Source of the DNA: Nitratireductor kimnyeongensis
GTDB taxonomy: Bacteria; Pseudomonadota; Alphaproteobacteria; Rhizobiales; Rhizobiaceae
Reading direction: 5' to 3'
DNA: 64,000 bases
Assembly (NCBI RefSeq): GCF_019891395.1
Contig: NZ_CP078143.1
Location: forward strand, 1,866,001-1,930,000
Below the pieces are notes generated by a model. The model was given only the letters and a program-made list of their open reading frames with translations. It made no database searches and was not told the DNA's origin. Positions 8,396 to 17,136 of this stretch are shown here, piece after piece. A program made the translations under genes and the position numbers. How positions within the stretch are numbered: position 1 is the stretch's first letter; each line of letters opens with the position of its first letter.

Positions 8396-9241
8396 TCAGT
8401 CGTCTTCTTGCTGAACGACCTCCTGAAGGCCGGCTCTGGAGATCAGTCTTATGGCACCGCGCCTGATCGCGATCAGGTTTTCACCGCGCCAGGCATTGAG
8501 CATCTTGTTGACGGATTCGCGGGTCGCACCCAAGAAGGCGGCAAGCTCGGATTGGGAAATTCCAATCCAGCCGCCATCACCGGCAATCCTCTCGTCCAGA
8601 AGCAGGAGGCGCTTGGCGAGTCGCGCTTCCACCTTGAGCAAAGCCTGATCGTTCCGTTCATTGCTGATCCAGCGCAGGCGCGCGCAAAGAAGCTCGATCA
8701 TCGCAAGAGACAATGAGGCGTCCTCCGCCAGTTTCCGCATCAGCTGCTCGCGGCTTAGAGACACCAGTTCGCAATCGGTCAGGCAAATGGCGCTTGCAGT
8801 CCTGGTTCCCCCGTCCAGCGCTCCGATCTCGCCGATGAGACTCCGGGACAGCTCGATATTCGCAACCAGTTTCCGACCGCTGATAGAATAGGTGGAAATC
8901 TCGACCGTGCCCGACAGAACACCGTATATCCGGTGTGCAGGATCCTCGTGCATGAAGAGGTAGGACCCTGCCCTGTGGTGCTCGGGACGGCACCGGCTGA
9001 ACAGGATATCGAAATGCGCAGGTGACAGGTTGACCGTCTCCCGTTGCGGCGGAGTGTCCTGGGCGGTGTGCAGCTCTTCCGTCGTTTCCAAGGGGATCCA
9101 CGCGGGCTGATTTTGGTGCCGAATAATGATTTGCGTGGTGCCGGACGTCAACGCGAAGCAGGTTGGAGCACGAGTTCCGGGCAAATTTTTACACGGCCAG
9201 GGCACGTGGCTGCCATTTGTTCGTTGAGTGCTGTGCTCCAT
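8396..9241 (-). CDS. CRP/FNR-family transcriptional regulator, cyclic-nucleotide type
   Basis: About 281 residues from ATG 9241. The frame is open much further upstream (to 9565), but that part overlaps the oppA region and looks non-coding; a start at 9295 or an internal TTG near the first strand is possible. The N-terminal beta-barrel domain carries a phosphate-binding cassette of the cyclic-nucleotide type (GEIGALDGGTRTASA, with the Glu and Arg that contact cyclic phosphate). The C-terminal winged helix (WIGISQSELAAFLGATRES, SVNKMLNAW) is typical of CRP. No cysteine cluster for an FNR-type iron-sulphur centre is seen. It is convergent with the P450-DyP gene, whose stop codon is immediately adjacent. 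With the nearby cyclase it could form a local cAMP/cGMP circuit (inference). Confidence 0.85.
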   Translation of the reverse strand: MEHSTQRTNGSHVPWPCKNLPGTRAPTCFALTSGTTQIIIRHQNQPAWIPLETTEELHTAQDTPPQRETVNLSPAHFDILFSRCRPEHHRAGSYLFMHEDPAHRIYGVLSGTVEISTYSISGRKLVANIELSRSLIGEIGALDGGTRTASAICLTDCELVSLSREQLMRKLAEDASLSLAMIELLCARLRWISNERNDQALLKVEARLAKRLLLLDERIAGDGGWIGISQSELAAFLGATRESVNKMLNAWRGENLIAIRRGAIRLISRAGLQEVVQQEDD

Positions 9242-9507
9242 CAGGCATGTCAGAAATGCCTGTTCCGTCCAGGCAGGAGGGACGGTGGGTGGCATGATGC
9301 GGCCTTGCAATTCTGATCGTGCGAAGGCGGTTGCAGATAATATTATTTCTATGAAACTTGCACTTACGCGGGGAATATTGCGCATTCCGTGCAACCTATG
9401 GAAAATCCACCCAAAAGCGTTTGACGTATACGGAATTTCATTGCCAAATGCCGCCTCTCTCATCCGTTGGGTGGATGACAGCAAGCAAGAAAATGGGAGT
9501 GCGGGAA

Positions 9508-11094
9508 ATGTTGAAATCACTGATACGTCCGTTGCTCGCGGGCACGATTTTGATCTCTTCGGCAATGGCAGCGTCTGCCGTCACCTATGTCCGCGGCAAT
9601 GATGGCGACCCCGAAACGCTGGACCAGCACAAGACCTCGACCGTCGTTGAGGCACACCTTCTGCGCGATCTCTATGAAGGTCTCGTCGTCTATGATGCAA
9701 AAGCGAAGATCATTCCGGGCGTTGCGGAGGAATGGACCGTTTCCGACGATGCGACGGTTTACACATTCAAGCTGCGCGACGATGCAAAATGGTCGAATGG
9801 CGATCCGGTCGTGGCGGCGGATTTTGTCTTCTCGCTGCGTCGTATCATGACGCCGGACACCGGCGCGAAATATTCCAACATTCTCTACCCGATCAAGAAT
9901 GCAGAAGCGATCAACAAGGGTGAGATGGAGCCTGATCAGCTGGGCGTCAAGGCGGTGAACGAGCGCACGCTCGAAGTCACCCTCGAGCAGCCGACCCCCT
10001 ATTTCCTGGAGCTCTTGACGCACCAGACTGGCCTGCCGGTCAACCCGAAGGCGGTTGAAGCCCACGGGACCGATTTCGTGGCGCCGGAAAACATCGTGAC
10101 CAACGGTGCCTACAAGCTTGTCTCCTTCCAACCGGGCGACAAGATCGTCATGGAAAAGAACGAGAATTTCCATGATGCCGACAGTGTGAAGATCGACCGG
10201 ATCGAGTATTTGCCGATCGAGGACCGCGCCACCTGTGTGCGTCGTTTCGAGGCGGGCGAAGTCCATAGCTGTTCCGACCTGCCGACCGAGCAGATCAAGT
10301 CACTCAAGGAGCGTCTTGGCGATCAGGTCCGGATCACACCCTATCTCGGCACCTATTATTACGCGCTCAATATGAAGCGCGAGGCCATGGCCGATCCTAA
10401 CGTGCGCCAGGCGCTCTCGATGGCTATCGATCGCGAATTCCTTGGCGAGGAGATTTGGGCCGGCTCCATGCTGCCCGCCTATTCGCTCGTGCCGCCCGGC
10501 ATCGGTAATTATGAGGGCGGCGGTGCTCAGGCCGAGTGGGCAGACATGTCGCCGCTCGACCGCGAGGACAAGGCCATCGAGTTGATGAAGGAAGCCGGTT
10601 ACGGTGAAGACAATCCGCTGACCGTGGAGCTTGCCTACAACAATTCCGAGAACCACAAGAACACCGCGACCGCGATTGCCGACATGTGGAAGCCGCTTGG
10701 CGTCAATGTCGAGTTCAATGTTCGCGATCTATCGGCGCATTATGCCAACCTGCGCGACCAGAAGGATTTCGACGTGGCGCGCGCCGGCTGGATCGGCGAC
10801 TATTCCGACCCGCAGAACTTCCTGTTCCTGGTCGAGAGCGACAATACCGGTTTCAACTACGCCCAGTATGAAAACCCGGACTATGACGCATTGATGGACA
10901 AGGCCGCTGCCGAGACCGATCTGGTCAAGCGTGCCGAGATTCTGCGTGAGGCAGAAGCGTTGTTCCTGGCAGACATGCCGTATGTTCCGCTTCTCTTCTA
11001 CTCGTCCCTTTCTCTGGTGTCCCCCAAACTTTCGGGCTGGGAGGACAACATCCAGAACGTCCATGGGACGCGCTTCATGAGCATCAGCGAGTAA
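9508..11094 (+). CDS. oppA: Oligopeptide ABC transporter substrate-binding protein
   Basis: 528 residues from ATG 9508; the open frame extends to 9358, but only this start places a normal Sec signal peptide first (MLKSLIRPLLAGTILISSAM, cleavage near ASA-VTYVRG). The mature part is a family 5 solute-binding protein (VTYVRGNDGDPETLDQHKTS, EEWTVSDDATVYTFKLRDDA, NVRQALSMAIDREFLG), close in length to E. coli OppA. It binds peptides in the periplasm and delivers them to the downstream permeases. A hairpin (11113-11140) separates it from oppB, as often seen where the binding protein is needed in excess. The peptide range cannot be deduced. Confidence 0.9.
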   Translation: MLKSLIRPLLAGTILISSAMAASAVTYVRGNDGDPETLDQHKTSTVVEAHLLRDLYEGLVVYDAKAKIIPGVAEEWTVSDDATVYTFKLRDDAKWSNGDPVVAADFVFSLRRIMTPDTGAKYSNILYPIKNAEAINKGEMEPDQLGVKAVNERTLEVTLEQPTPYFLELLTHQTGLPVNPKAVEAHGTDFVAPENIVTNGAYKLVSFQPGDKIVMEKNENFHDADSVKIDRIEYLPIEDRATCVRRFEAGEVHSCSDLPTEQIKSLKERLGDQVRITPYLGTYYYALNMKREAMADPNVRQALSMAIDREFLGEEIWAGSMLPAYSLVPPGIGNYEGGGAQAEWADMSPLDREDKAIELMKEAGYGEDNPLTVELAYNNSENHKNTATAIADMWKPLGVNVEFNVRDLSAHYANLRDQKDFDVARAGWIGDYSDPQNFLFLVESDNTGFNYAQYENPDYDALMDKAAAETDLVKRAEILREAEALFLADMPYVPLLFYSSLSLVSPKLSGWEDNIQNVHGTRFMSISE

Positions 11095-11112
11095 CAACAG
11101 CGTTCGATATTT

Positions 11113-11140
11113 CCGCCCGGACCCTTTCGGGACCGGGCGG
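11113..11140 (+). terminator. Intergenic hairpin between oppA and oppB
   Basis: A 12-bp stem with one mismatch (11113-11124 with 11129-11140, outer arm CCGCCCGG) and loop TTTC follows the oppA stop. There is no T-tract, so it more likely limits readthrough or protects the 3' end of oppA mRNA than fully terminates. Confidence 0.55.
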
Positions 11141-11168
11141 CATCGAACCAGCATGAGAGTTGGTAGCG

Positions 11169-12086
11169 ATGCTCGGTTATGCCGTTCGCCGTCTCCTCGG
11201 CGCTATTCCGACCCTGTTCCTGATCATCACCTTCGCCTTCTTCCTGATGCGGGTGGCGCCGGGCGGTCCCTTCGACCGCGAGCGCACGCTGGAAGCGAAG
11301 GTTCTGGAAAACCTGAACCGCGTTTTTCACCTCGATAAGCCGATCTGGGAGCAGTATTTCTACTATCTCGGCAATCTCGCCCGTGGCGATCTGGGTCCGA
11401 GTTTCATCTATCGTGATTTTTCCGTGCAGCAATTGCTCGGCAATGGCCTACCCGTGTCCATTCAGCTTGGCGGCATGGCGTTGCTTGTGGCGCTGCTGAT
11501 CGGCTGTGTGCTCGGCACCATCGCCGCATTGCGACAGAACTCCTGGGTCGATTATTCGGTCATTGCGGTTGCCACCTTCGGCATCACCGTGCCGAACTTC
11601 GTGGTCGCACCGCTTCTGTCGCTCATATTCGGCGTGTGGCTGAGCTTGCTGCCGGCCGGCGGCTGGAACAGCCCTGAATCCATGGTGCTGCCCGTGATCA
11701 CGCTGGCCCTGCCCCAGGTGGCCATCATCGCTCGCCTGATACGCGGATCCATGATCGAGGCGCTGCGCTCCGACCATGTGCGCACCGCGCGAGCCTACGG
11801 CCTGCCGCAGCGCATGATCGTTGTCGTGCACGCGCTTCGGGCAGCCTGTCTGCCGGTGATCTCCTATCTGGGGCCGGCAGCGGCAGCATTGCTGACCGGC
11901 TCGGTGGTGGTCGAAACCATCTTCGGTCTGCCGGGAATCGGCCGCTATTTCGTTCAGGGTGCGCTCAACCGCGACTACACGCTGGTTATGGGCACCGTCA
12001 TCATCATCGCCGTCTTCGTGGTGGTCTTCAATCTGATCGTCGACCTCCTCTATGCGGCGCTGGACCCGAGAGTGCGTTATGACTGA
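11169..12086 (+). CDS. oppB: Oligopeptide ABC transporter permease
   Basis: 305 residues, matching E. coli OppB (306). The start chosen is ATG 11169 (MLGYAVRRLLGAIPTLFLII); TTG 11160 in the same frame is less likely. The first membrane helix and the GDLGPSF segment are typical of the DppB/OppB group. About six membrane helices follow, with the EAA coupling loop near residues 190-215 (EALRSDHVRTARAYGLP). Inner-membrane subunit for peptide import. It overlaps oppC by 8 bp, so translation is probably coupled. Confidence 0.92.
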   Translation: MLGYAVRRLLGAIPTLFLIITFAFFLMRVAPGGPFDRERTLEAKVLENLNRVFHLDKPIWEQYFYYLGNLARGDLGPSFIYRDFSVQQLLGNGLPVSIQLGGMALLVALLIGCVLGTIAALRQNSWVDYSVIAVATFGITVPNFVVAPLLSLIFGVWLSLLPAGGWNSPESMVLPVITLALPQVAIIARLIRGSMIEALRSDHVRTARAYGLPQRMIVVVHALRAACLPVISYLGPAAAALLTGSVVVETIFGLPGIGRYFVQGALNRDYTLVMGTVIIIAVFVVVFNLIVDLLYAALDPRVRYD

Positions 12087-13233
12087 CATCGCCACCGGAC
12101 CCGCAAGAGGGCCCTTGCCGCCCGAGGACGAGTTGCCGACCACGAAGAGCCGCTCGCTGTGGGAAACGGCCTTCATGCGGCTGCGCAGAAATCGCGCCGC
12201 CATGGCCAGCCTGTTCATCCTGGTCCTGTTTGTCTTTGCAGGCATTTTCGGCCCGATGCTGGCGCCGCATCCCTATGCGCGTGTCTATTCGGATTTCGTG
12301 AAAGTGCCGGCCAGCCTCGAAGCCTATCCGCGGAAGGCGGAGATCGTGCCGCTGGCCGAATCTGCCCTGTCGCGAGCGCGGCTCGATACCGGTTTCATCG
12401 AACTCGACGGCAATACGGTGCGCATCGAGGCGACGTCACGCCGTGAGATTGATCCACGCGTGACGCGCTATCTTGACCGCTCGGACCTGTTCTCAAACGC
12501 ACGCATCGTGGAGCAGGCAGAGGACAAGAGATCGATCGTGATGGAAGCGGATGTCCAGCGTTTGAGATTCATATTCGGCACGGATGCGAATGGGCGTGAC
12601 CTCTTCGCTCGTGTGCTGATCTCGATCCGCATCTCGCTGATGATCGGCGCCCTTGCAACGGGTGTGGCATTGCTGATCGGCGTGATTTATGGCGCCACTG
12701 CCGGCTTTCTCGGCGGACGCGTCGACAATATCATGATGCGCATCGTCGACATTCTGTATTCGCTGCCGTTCACCTTCTTCGCCATTTTGCTCGTGGTGTT
12801 TTTCGGTCGAAACGTGGTTCTGATGTTCATCGCGGTCGGTGCCGTGGAATGGCTGGACATGGCGCGCATCGTTCGGGGACAGACAATCTCGCTCCGGCGG
12901 CGCGAATTCGTGCAGGCGGCGGAAGCTCTGGGCGTCGGTTCAAGGGGCATCCTGAAACGGCATATCATACCCAACACACTCGGTCCGGTGATCATCTACA
13001 TGACGCTCCTGGTGCCAAAGGTTATCCTGCTGGAGAGCTTTCTCTCCTTTCTCGGTCTGGGCGTGCAGGAGCCGCTCACCAGCCTTGGCGTGCTGATCTC
13101 GGAAGGTGCACGCAACATGCGCGGGGCGGCCTATATGCTGCTCTACCCTTCACTGGCGCTGACCGCGCTTCTCTTTGCGCTCAACTTCCTCGGCGATGGC
13201 CTGCGCGATGCGCTCGATCCGAAGGACCGGTGA
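12079..13233 (+). CDS. oppC: Oligopeptide ABC transporter permease, long OppC type
   Basis: 384 residues from ATG 12079, inside the oppB 3' end. After the first membrane helix (AAMASLFILVLFVFAGIFGP) there is an insertion of about 100 hydrophilic residues (roughly 75-170) before the usual FGTDANGRDLFARVL block. By topology this insertion faces the periplasm. Such long OppC forms are known, but E. coli OppC (302 residues) lacks it. The C-terminal part holds the transport domain with the EAA loop (EFVQAAEALGVGSRGILKRH). It partners with OppB to form the translocation path. Confidence 0.9.
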   Translation: MTDIATGPARGPLPPEDELPTTKSRSLWETAFMRLRRNRAAMASLFILVLFVFAGIFGPMLAPHPYARVYSDFVKVPASLEAYPRKAEIVPLAESALSRARLDTGFIELDGNTVRIEATSRREIDPRVTRYLDRSDLFSNARIVEQAEDKRSIVMEADVQRLRFIFGTDANGRDLFARVLISIRISLMIGALATGVALLIGVIYGATAGFLGGRVDNIMMRIVDILYSLPFTFFAILLVVFFGRNVVLMFIAVGAVEWLDMARIVRGQTISLRRREFVQAAEALGVGSRGILKRHIIPNTLGPVIIYMTLLVPKVILLESFLSFLGLGVQEPLTSLGVLISEGARNMRGAAYMLLYPSLALTALLFALNFLGDGLRDALDPKDR

Positions 13234-13234
13234 C

Positions 13235-14875
13235 ATGATGAAGCAGAACGGGGAACCCATTTTCGATATTCGCGACATCCGTGTCACCTTCGACACGCCT
13301 GACGGAGCGGTCGAGGCGGTGCGGGGAGTGGACATGCATGTGAAAGCCGGCGAAACGGTTGCTGTGGTGGGTGAATCGGGGTCCGGCAAGAGCCAGATCA
13401 TGATGGCTGCCATGGGGCTTCTCGCCAACAATGGTTCCGTCTCCGGTTCCGTGACCTATCGCGGGCAGGAACTGATCGGACTGCCTCGCGCAAGGCTCAA
13501 CAGGATCCGCGGCGCCAAGGTCACCATGATTTTTCAGGAGCCGATGACGTCACTCGATCCGCTTTACACGATTGAGCGGCAGATCTGCGAGCCGATCCGG
13601 GTGCATGGCGGGCTTTCGGCGGGGGCGGCACGCAAGCGGGCGCTGGAACTGTTGAAGCTCGTTCACATTCCCGATCCCGAGCGGCGGCTGAAATCCTACC
13701 CGCACGAGCTTTCAGGCGGCCAGCGCCAGCGTGTGATGATCGCCATGGCGCTCGCCAACGATCCGGATCTGCTGATTGCCGACGAGCCGACGACGGCGCT
13801 GGATGTGACGATCCAGGCCGAGATTCTCGGCCTGCTGGCAGAGCTTCAGAAAAAGCTGGGTATGGCCATCCTCTTCATCACCCATGATCTCGGCATCGTC
13901 GAGGCCTTTGCCGACCGGGTTTATGTGATGCAGAAGGGGCTCGTGGTGGAGACGGGCGTGACGGAAGATATCTTCCAGCGACCGCAGAAGGACTACACGA
14001 AAATGCTTCTGGCCGCCGAACCCGAGGGCCACAAATCACCGGTGGGCGACGATCAGCCAATCCTGCTCGATGCCAGAGACATGTGTGTGACCTTCACCAT
14101 CAAGGGCGGGCTCTTTTCGGGGCCGGGCTATGAACTGAAGGCGGTGCAGAATGTCGGGCTGACCCTGCGCGCCGGGCAGACGATCGGCATCGTCGGAGAG
14201 TCGGGTTCGGGCAAATCAACGTTGGGCCGTGCGCTTCTGCAGTTGCTGCCGTCTGAAGGGCGGGTCGTCTATCAGGGCACACCCATTCAAGGCTTCGACC
14301 GCGCGGCGATGCGGCCATTCAGGCGCAACCTGCAGATGGTTTTTCAGGATCCCTATGGTTCGCTCAGCCCGCGTATGACGGTGGGTGAAATCATCACCGA
14401 GGGACTTCTGGTGCATGAGCCGGGGCTTTCGGCGCGCGAGCGTGACAAGCGGGCCACTCAGGCGCTGGAGGAGGTCGGGCTCGACCCATCCATGCGCAAC
14501 CGTTTCCCGCACGAATTTTCAGGTGGGCAGCGCCAGCGCATCGCCATTGCCCGCGCCGTGATCCTGAAGCCCACCTTGATCGTGCTCGATGAGCCGACCT
14601 CGGCGCTCGACCGCTCGGTGCAGAAGCAGATCATCACCCTGCTCAGGCGCATTCAGGACAGCCACAACCTGTCCTTCATCTTCATCAGCCACGATCTGGC
14701 TGTGGTCAAGGCGCTGTCGGACTATGCGATTGTGATGCGGTCGGGACAGGTGGTGGAAGAAGGACCAACGAGTGAGGTCTTCGACAATCCACAGAGCGAT
14801 TACACCAAGGATCTGATGGAAGCCGCCTTCAATCTTCGCGAAGTCTTGCAACGTCAGGCGGAAGACCGCGCCTAG
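13235..14875 (+). CDS. oppDF: Fused dual-ATPase subunit of the oligopeptide ABC transporter (OppD-OppF)
   Basis: 546 residues in one chain, equal to OppD plus OppF. Walker A motifs are at residues 46-53 (GESGSGKS, followed by Gln instead of the usual Thr) and near 320 (GESGSGKST). Signature motifs are LSGGQRQR and FSGGQRQR, and Walker B segments are [12 protein letters not shown] and [12 protein letters not shown]. The C-terminal oligopeptide-type extension follows each half. It energises import from the cytoplasmic face. GAAGGA about 8 nt upstream supports ATG 13235, 1 bp after the oppC stop; ATG 13238 is an alternative. Confidence 0.93.
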   Translation: MMKQNGEPIFDIRDIRVTFDTPDGAVEAVRGVDMHVKAGETVAVVGESGSGKSQIMMAAMGLLANNGSVSGSVTYRGQELIGLPRARLNRIRGAKVTMIFQEPMTSLDPLYTIERQICEPIRVHGGLSAGAARKRALELLKLVHIPDPERRLKSYPHELSGGQRQRVMIAMALANDPDLLIADEPTTALDVTIQAEILGLLAELQKKLGMAILFITHDLGIVEAFADRVYVMQKGLVVETGVTEDIFQRPQKDYTKMLLAAEPEGHKSPVGDDQPILLDARDMCVTFTIKGGLFSGPGYELKAVQNVGLTLRAGQTIGIVGESGSGKSTLGRALLQLLPSEGRVVYQGTPIQGFDRAAMRPFRRNLQMVFQDPYGSLSPRMTVGEIITEGLLVHEPGLSARERDKRATQALEEVGLDPSMRNRFPHEFSGGQRQRIAIARAVILKPTLIVLDEPTSALDRSVQKQIITLLRRIQDSHNLSFIFISHDLAVVKALSDYAIVMRSGQVVEEGPTSEVFDNPQSDYTKDLMEAAFNLREVLQRQAEDRA

Positions 14876-15427
14876 GTCTCATCCCAGTATTCGAGCCGGG
14901 TTGCCCTGAGGAATGGGCGATCTGGCGATCTTCCGGTTCACGTATCCTTGCCTGAGAAAACAAATGTTTTCGCAATTCGCGGAACTTTATTCGAAGCCGT
15001 TTGTTTTCATCATGGAAACAATCGATTGCACAATCGATTGACTCTGCGGCGCGTCTGTTTACGCTGGTCGTGTCGTAGGAGACAGGGAGCAAGGAGGGGC
15101 GTTTGCACGCACCCTGCATGACCGGCCTGGACGTCGCAGCCATACCCGCGCGGTGTGGCAAATTGCGTTCGTTCTGTTGGCAGCAAGCGTTTTCCGCAGC
15201 TGCCATGGCAAATGCCGCGTCTCTTCCCCTGCTTCTCGGGCGCAGCAAGAAGCGCCGCCGCAGATTTCCGGCAAAAGCGCGTTTGCGCGGCATCGCGACC
15301 GTTCCTGGTTGGTTTCCCGCCAGTTGACGACGCACGCTTGAAATCGTTGGCCTGTGACCGGAGATCGGCACAGGACTTTGTTTTTTATTGCCGAAATCAG
15401 TTTGATCAGTGACCAGAGGAGAACAGA
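14876..15427. other. 552-bp intergenic region upstream of the ectoine TRAP operon
   Basis: No convincing protein gene. It holds the tandem palindromes at 15019-15040 and TTGACT at 15038-15043, which could be a -35 element. If transcription starts near 15070 the teaA leader would be about 350 nt. A 74-codon plus-strand frame (TTG 15103 to 15327) has AAGGAGGGG just upstream but an unremarkable, Arg/Ala-rich product. Minus-strand frames here are shadows. Confidence 0.6.
15019..15040. promoter_or_regulatory. Tandem 10-bp palindromes, candidate LacI-family operator
   Basis: CAATCGATTG occurs at 15019-15028 and again at 15031-15040, so two perfect palindromes with CG centres are repeated at a 12-bp period. 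A palindrome centred on CG is the common form of LacI-family operators. The second copy overlaps the candidate -35 TTGACT. It is presumed to control the TRAP operon at 15428; no LacI-type gene is present in the window. Confidence 0.5.
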
Positions 15428-16447
15428 ATGCGTTCCATCAAATCCCGCTTTTTGGCAGGTCTTGCCAGCACAGCGATCGTGCTCGCAGGCGCCGTGGCAG
15501 CTCAGGCGGAGACCTGGAAATACGCTTTCGAAGAAGCGATGACGGACGTTCAGGGCGTTTACGCCCAGAAGTTCAAGGAAGAGGTCGAGGCCAATTCGGA
15601 TCACGAGATCCAGCTTTTCCCGTTCGGTACGCTGGGCGAATCCGCTGACATCATGGAGCAGGCGCAGGCCGGCATCCTGCAGTTCGTCGACCAGTCTCCG
15701 GGCTTCACCGGCGCTCTTATTCCCGAGGCTCAGGTCTTCTTCGTGCCCTATCTGCTTCCGGCCAAATCGGAAGATCTGGGAGATTTCTTCCGCAACTCTA
15801 AGGCCATCAATGAGATGTTCCCCGAGCTTTATGCGGAACAGGGTCTCGAGCTTCTGAAGATGTTTCCCGAGGGTGAAGTGGTGATGAACACCAAGGACCC
15901 GGTGGAAAAACCTGAAGACCTCAACGAGGTGAAGTTCCGTGTAATGACCAACCCGCTTCTGGTGGAAAGCTACAAGGCATTTGGCGCAACGCCGACGCCG
16001 CTTCCCTGGGGCGAGGTCTATGGCGGTCTCCAGACAAATATCATCCAGGGCCAGGAAAACCCGCTCTTCTGGGTCGAGTCCACGAAGATGTACGAGGTGA
16101 CCGGCGCCATCACGCTGACCGGGCACAACAACTTCACCACCGCTGTCATGGCCAACAAGGAGTTTTATGACGGCCTGAGCGACGAGGACAAGAAGGTCAT
16201 TCAGGACGCTACCGAGGCGGCGTTCGAACATATCCTCGAATACCAGAAGGGTCTCAGCGAGGAATCGCTCGCCAAGATCAAGGAAGCCAAGCCCGAGATG
16301 ACAATCAGTGATCTCACCGAAGAGCAGCGCGCGCCTTTCAAGGAAGCGGCCGCCAAGGTGGAGGCCAAGTTCATCGAAATGACGGGTGATAGTGGCAAGA
16401 AGATCCTTGACCAAATGAAGGAAGACCTGAAGGCGGCCACGCAATAA
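15428..16447 (+). CDS. teaA: Ectoine/hydroxyectoine TRAP transporter substrate-binding protein
   Basis: 339 residues with a Sec signal peptide (cleavage near AAQA-ETWKYAF). The mature protein resembles Halomonas TeaA throughout: GTLGESADIMEQAQAGILQF, QSPGFTGALIP, MTNPLLVESYKAFGATPTP, LPWGEVYGGLQTNII and KFIEMTGDSG all have close counterparts there. TeaA binds ectoine and hydroxyectoine in the periplasm for osmoprotection or as nutrient. The assignment is strengthened by the downstream UspA gene, which is TeaD in the teaABCD operon. A related compatible solute cannot be excluded. Confidence 0.88.
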   Translation: MRSIKSRFLAGLASTAIVLAGAVAAQAETWKYAFEEAMTDVQGVYAQKFKEEVEANSDHEIQLFPFGTLGESADIMEQAQAGILQFVDQSPGFTGALIPEAQVFFVPYLLPAKSEDLGDFFRNSKAINEMFPELYAEQGLELLKMFPEGEVVMNTKDPVEKPEDLNEVKFRVMTNPLLVESYKAFGATPTPLPWGEVYGGLQTNIIQGQENPLFWVESTKMYEVTGAITLTGHNNFTTAVMANKEFYDGLSDEDKKVIQDATEAAFEHILEYQKGLSEESLAKIKEAKPEMTISDLTEEQRAPFKEAAAKVEAKFIEMTGDSGKKILDQMKEDLKAATQ

Positions 16448-16476
16448 GCTGCTGCCTTGAGCAAAAAATAATCTGG

Positions 16477-16504
16477 ACCCTGCGGCCCGTATCGGCCGCA
16501 GGGT
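16477..16504 (+). terminator. Intergenic hairpin between teaA and teaB
   Basis: A perfect 11-bp stem (16477-16487 with 16494-16504, arm ACCCTGCGGCC) and a 6-nt loop. No T-tract follows. Its placement after the binding-protein gene suggests partial termination or mRNA stabilisation. Confidence 0.6.
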
Positions 16505-16531
16505 TCCGTCATCTCATTGAGGGGAATGAAG

Positions 16532-17122
16532 ATGGGCAGTGAAGACGACAAATCTGACCCGCACAGCGAACACTATGACTCCACACTGCCTGGCGTGATC
16601 GGCATTTTCGACAATGCCATCAGTCGCATAGAATCGGTGATGCTCGCGCTCGGCGTGATGCTCATGGCGGTCAACACGATCGCCAATGTGGTCAGCCGGG
16701 CGATCGGCAGCACGATCTTCTTCTCCGAGGAACTCAACCGCATCCTCATCATTCTCATCACCTTTGCCGGCATCGGCTATGCCGCGCGTCATGGCCGTCA
16801 CATCCGCATGTCGGCGATCTACGATGCGCTGCCGGGCAAAACCCGCAAAGTCCTGATGATCATCATCACGGTGATCACTGCGCTCACCATGTTCGCGCTC
16901 TGCTATTTCGCCGTCGGCTATATCAGCAAGGTGGCCACGTCCGGCCGTGTTCTCCCGGCCATGCAGATCCCCGTCTACTGGATCTATCTCTGGGTCCCGG
17001 TCGGTTTCTTCATCACCGGTGTGCAATATGCGCTCACCGCGCTGAAGAATGTCGTCCAGAAGGACATCTATCTCTCCACCCATGTGCTGGAGGGATATGA
17101 AGAAGACGAAATCGAGATCTGA
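16532..17122 (+). CDS. teaB: TRAP transporter small membrane subunit (DctQ family)
   Basis: 196 residues from ATG 16532, preceded by GAGGGGA at 6 nt; the upstream TTG 16517 and ATG 16526 clash with that site. Four hydrophobic helices lie at about 35-55, 70-90, 110-135 and 155-175. The loop [20 protein letters not shown] fits the DctQ pattern. The C-terminus is acidic. In TRAP systems this subunit pairs with the large DctM-type subunit. It lies between teaA and teaC, 14 bp before the latter. Confidence 0.88.
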   Translation: MGSEDDKSDPHSEHYDSTLPGVIGIFDNAISRIESVMLALGVMLMAVNTIANVVSRAIGSTIFFSEELNRILIILITFAGIGYAARHGRHIRMSAIYDALPGKTRKVLMIIITVITALTMFALCYFAVGYISKVATSGRVLPAMQIPVYWIYLWVPVGFFITGVQYALTALKNVVQKDIYLSTHVLEGYEEDEIEI

Positions 17123-17136
17123 GCGGGGCGACGACC

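Noticed and set aside
9242..9565. N-terminal extension of the CRP-like protein
   Set aside because: The extra ~108 residues overlap the region upstream of oppA, have no family counterpart and lack a ribosome binding site, so the start was set at 9241.
15059..16444. 461-codon minus-strand frame opposite teaA
   Set aside because: It is the antisense of a clear TRAP binding-protein gene, has a His/Leu/Arg-skewed composition typical of codon-bias shadows and no family features.
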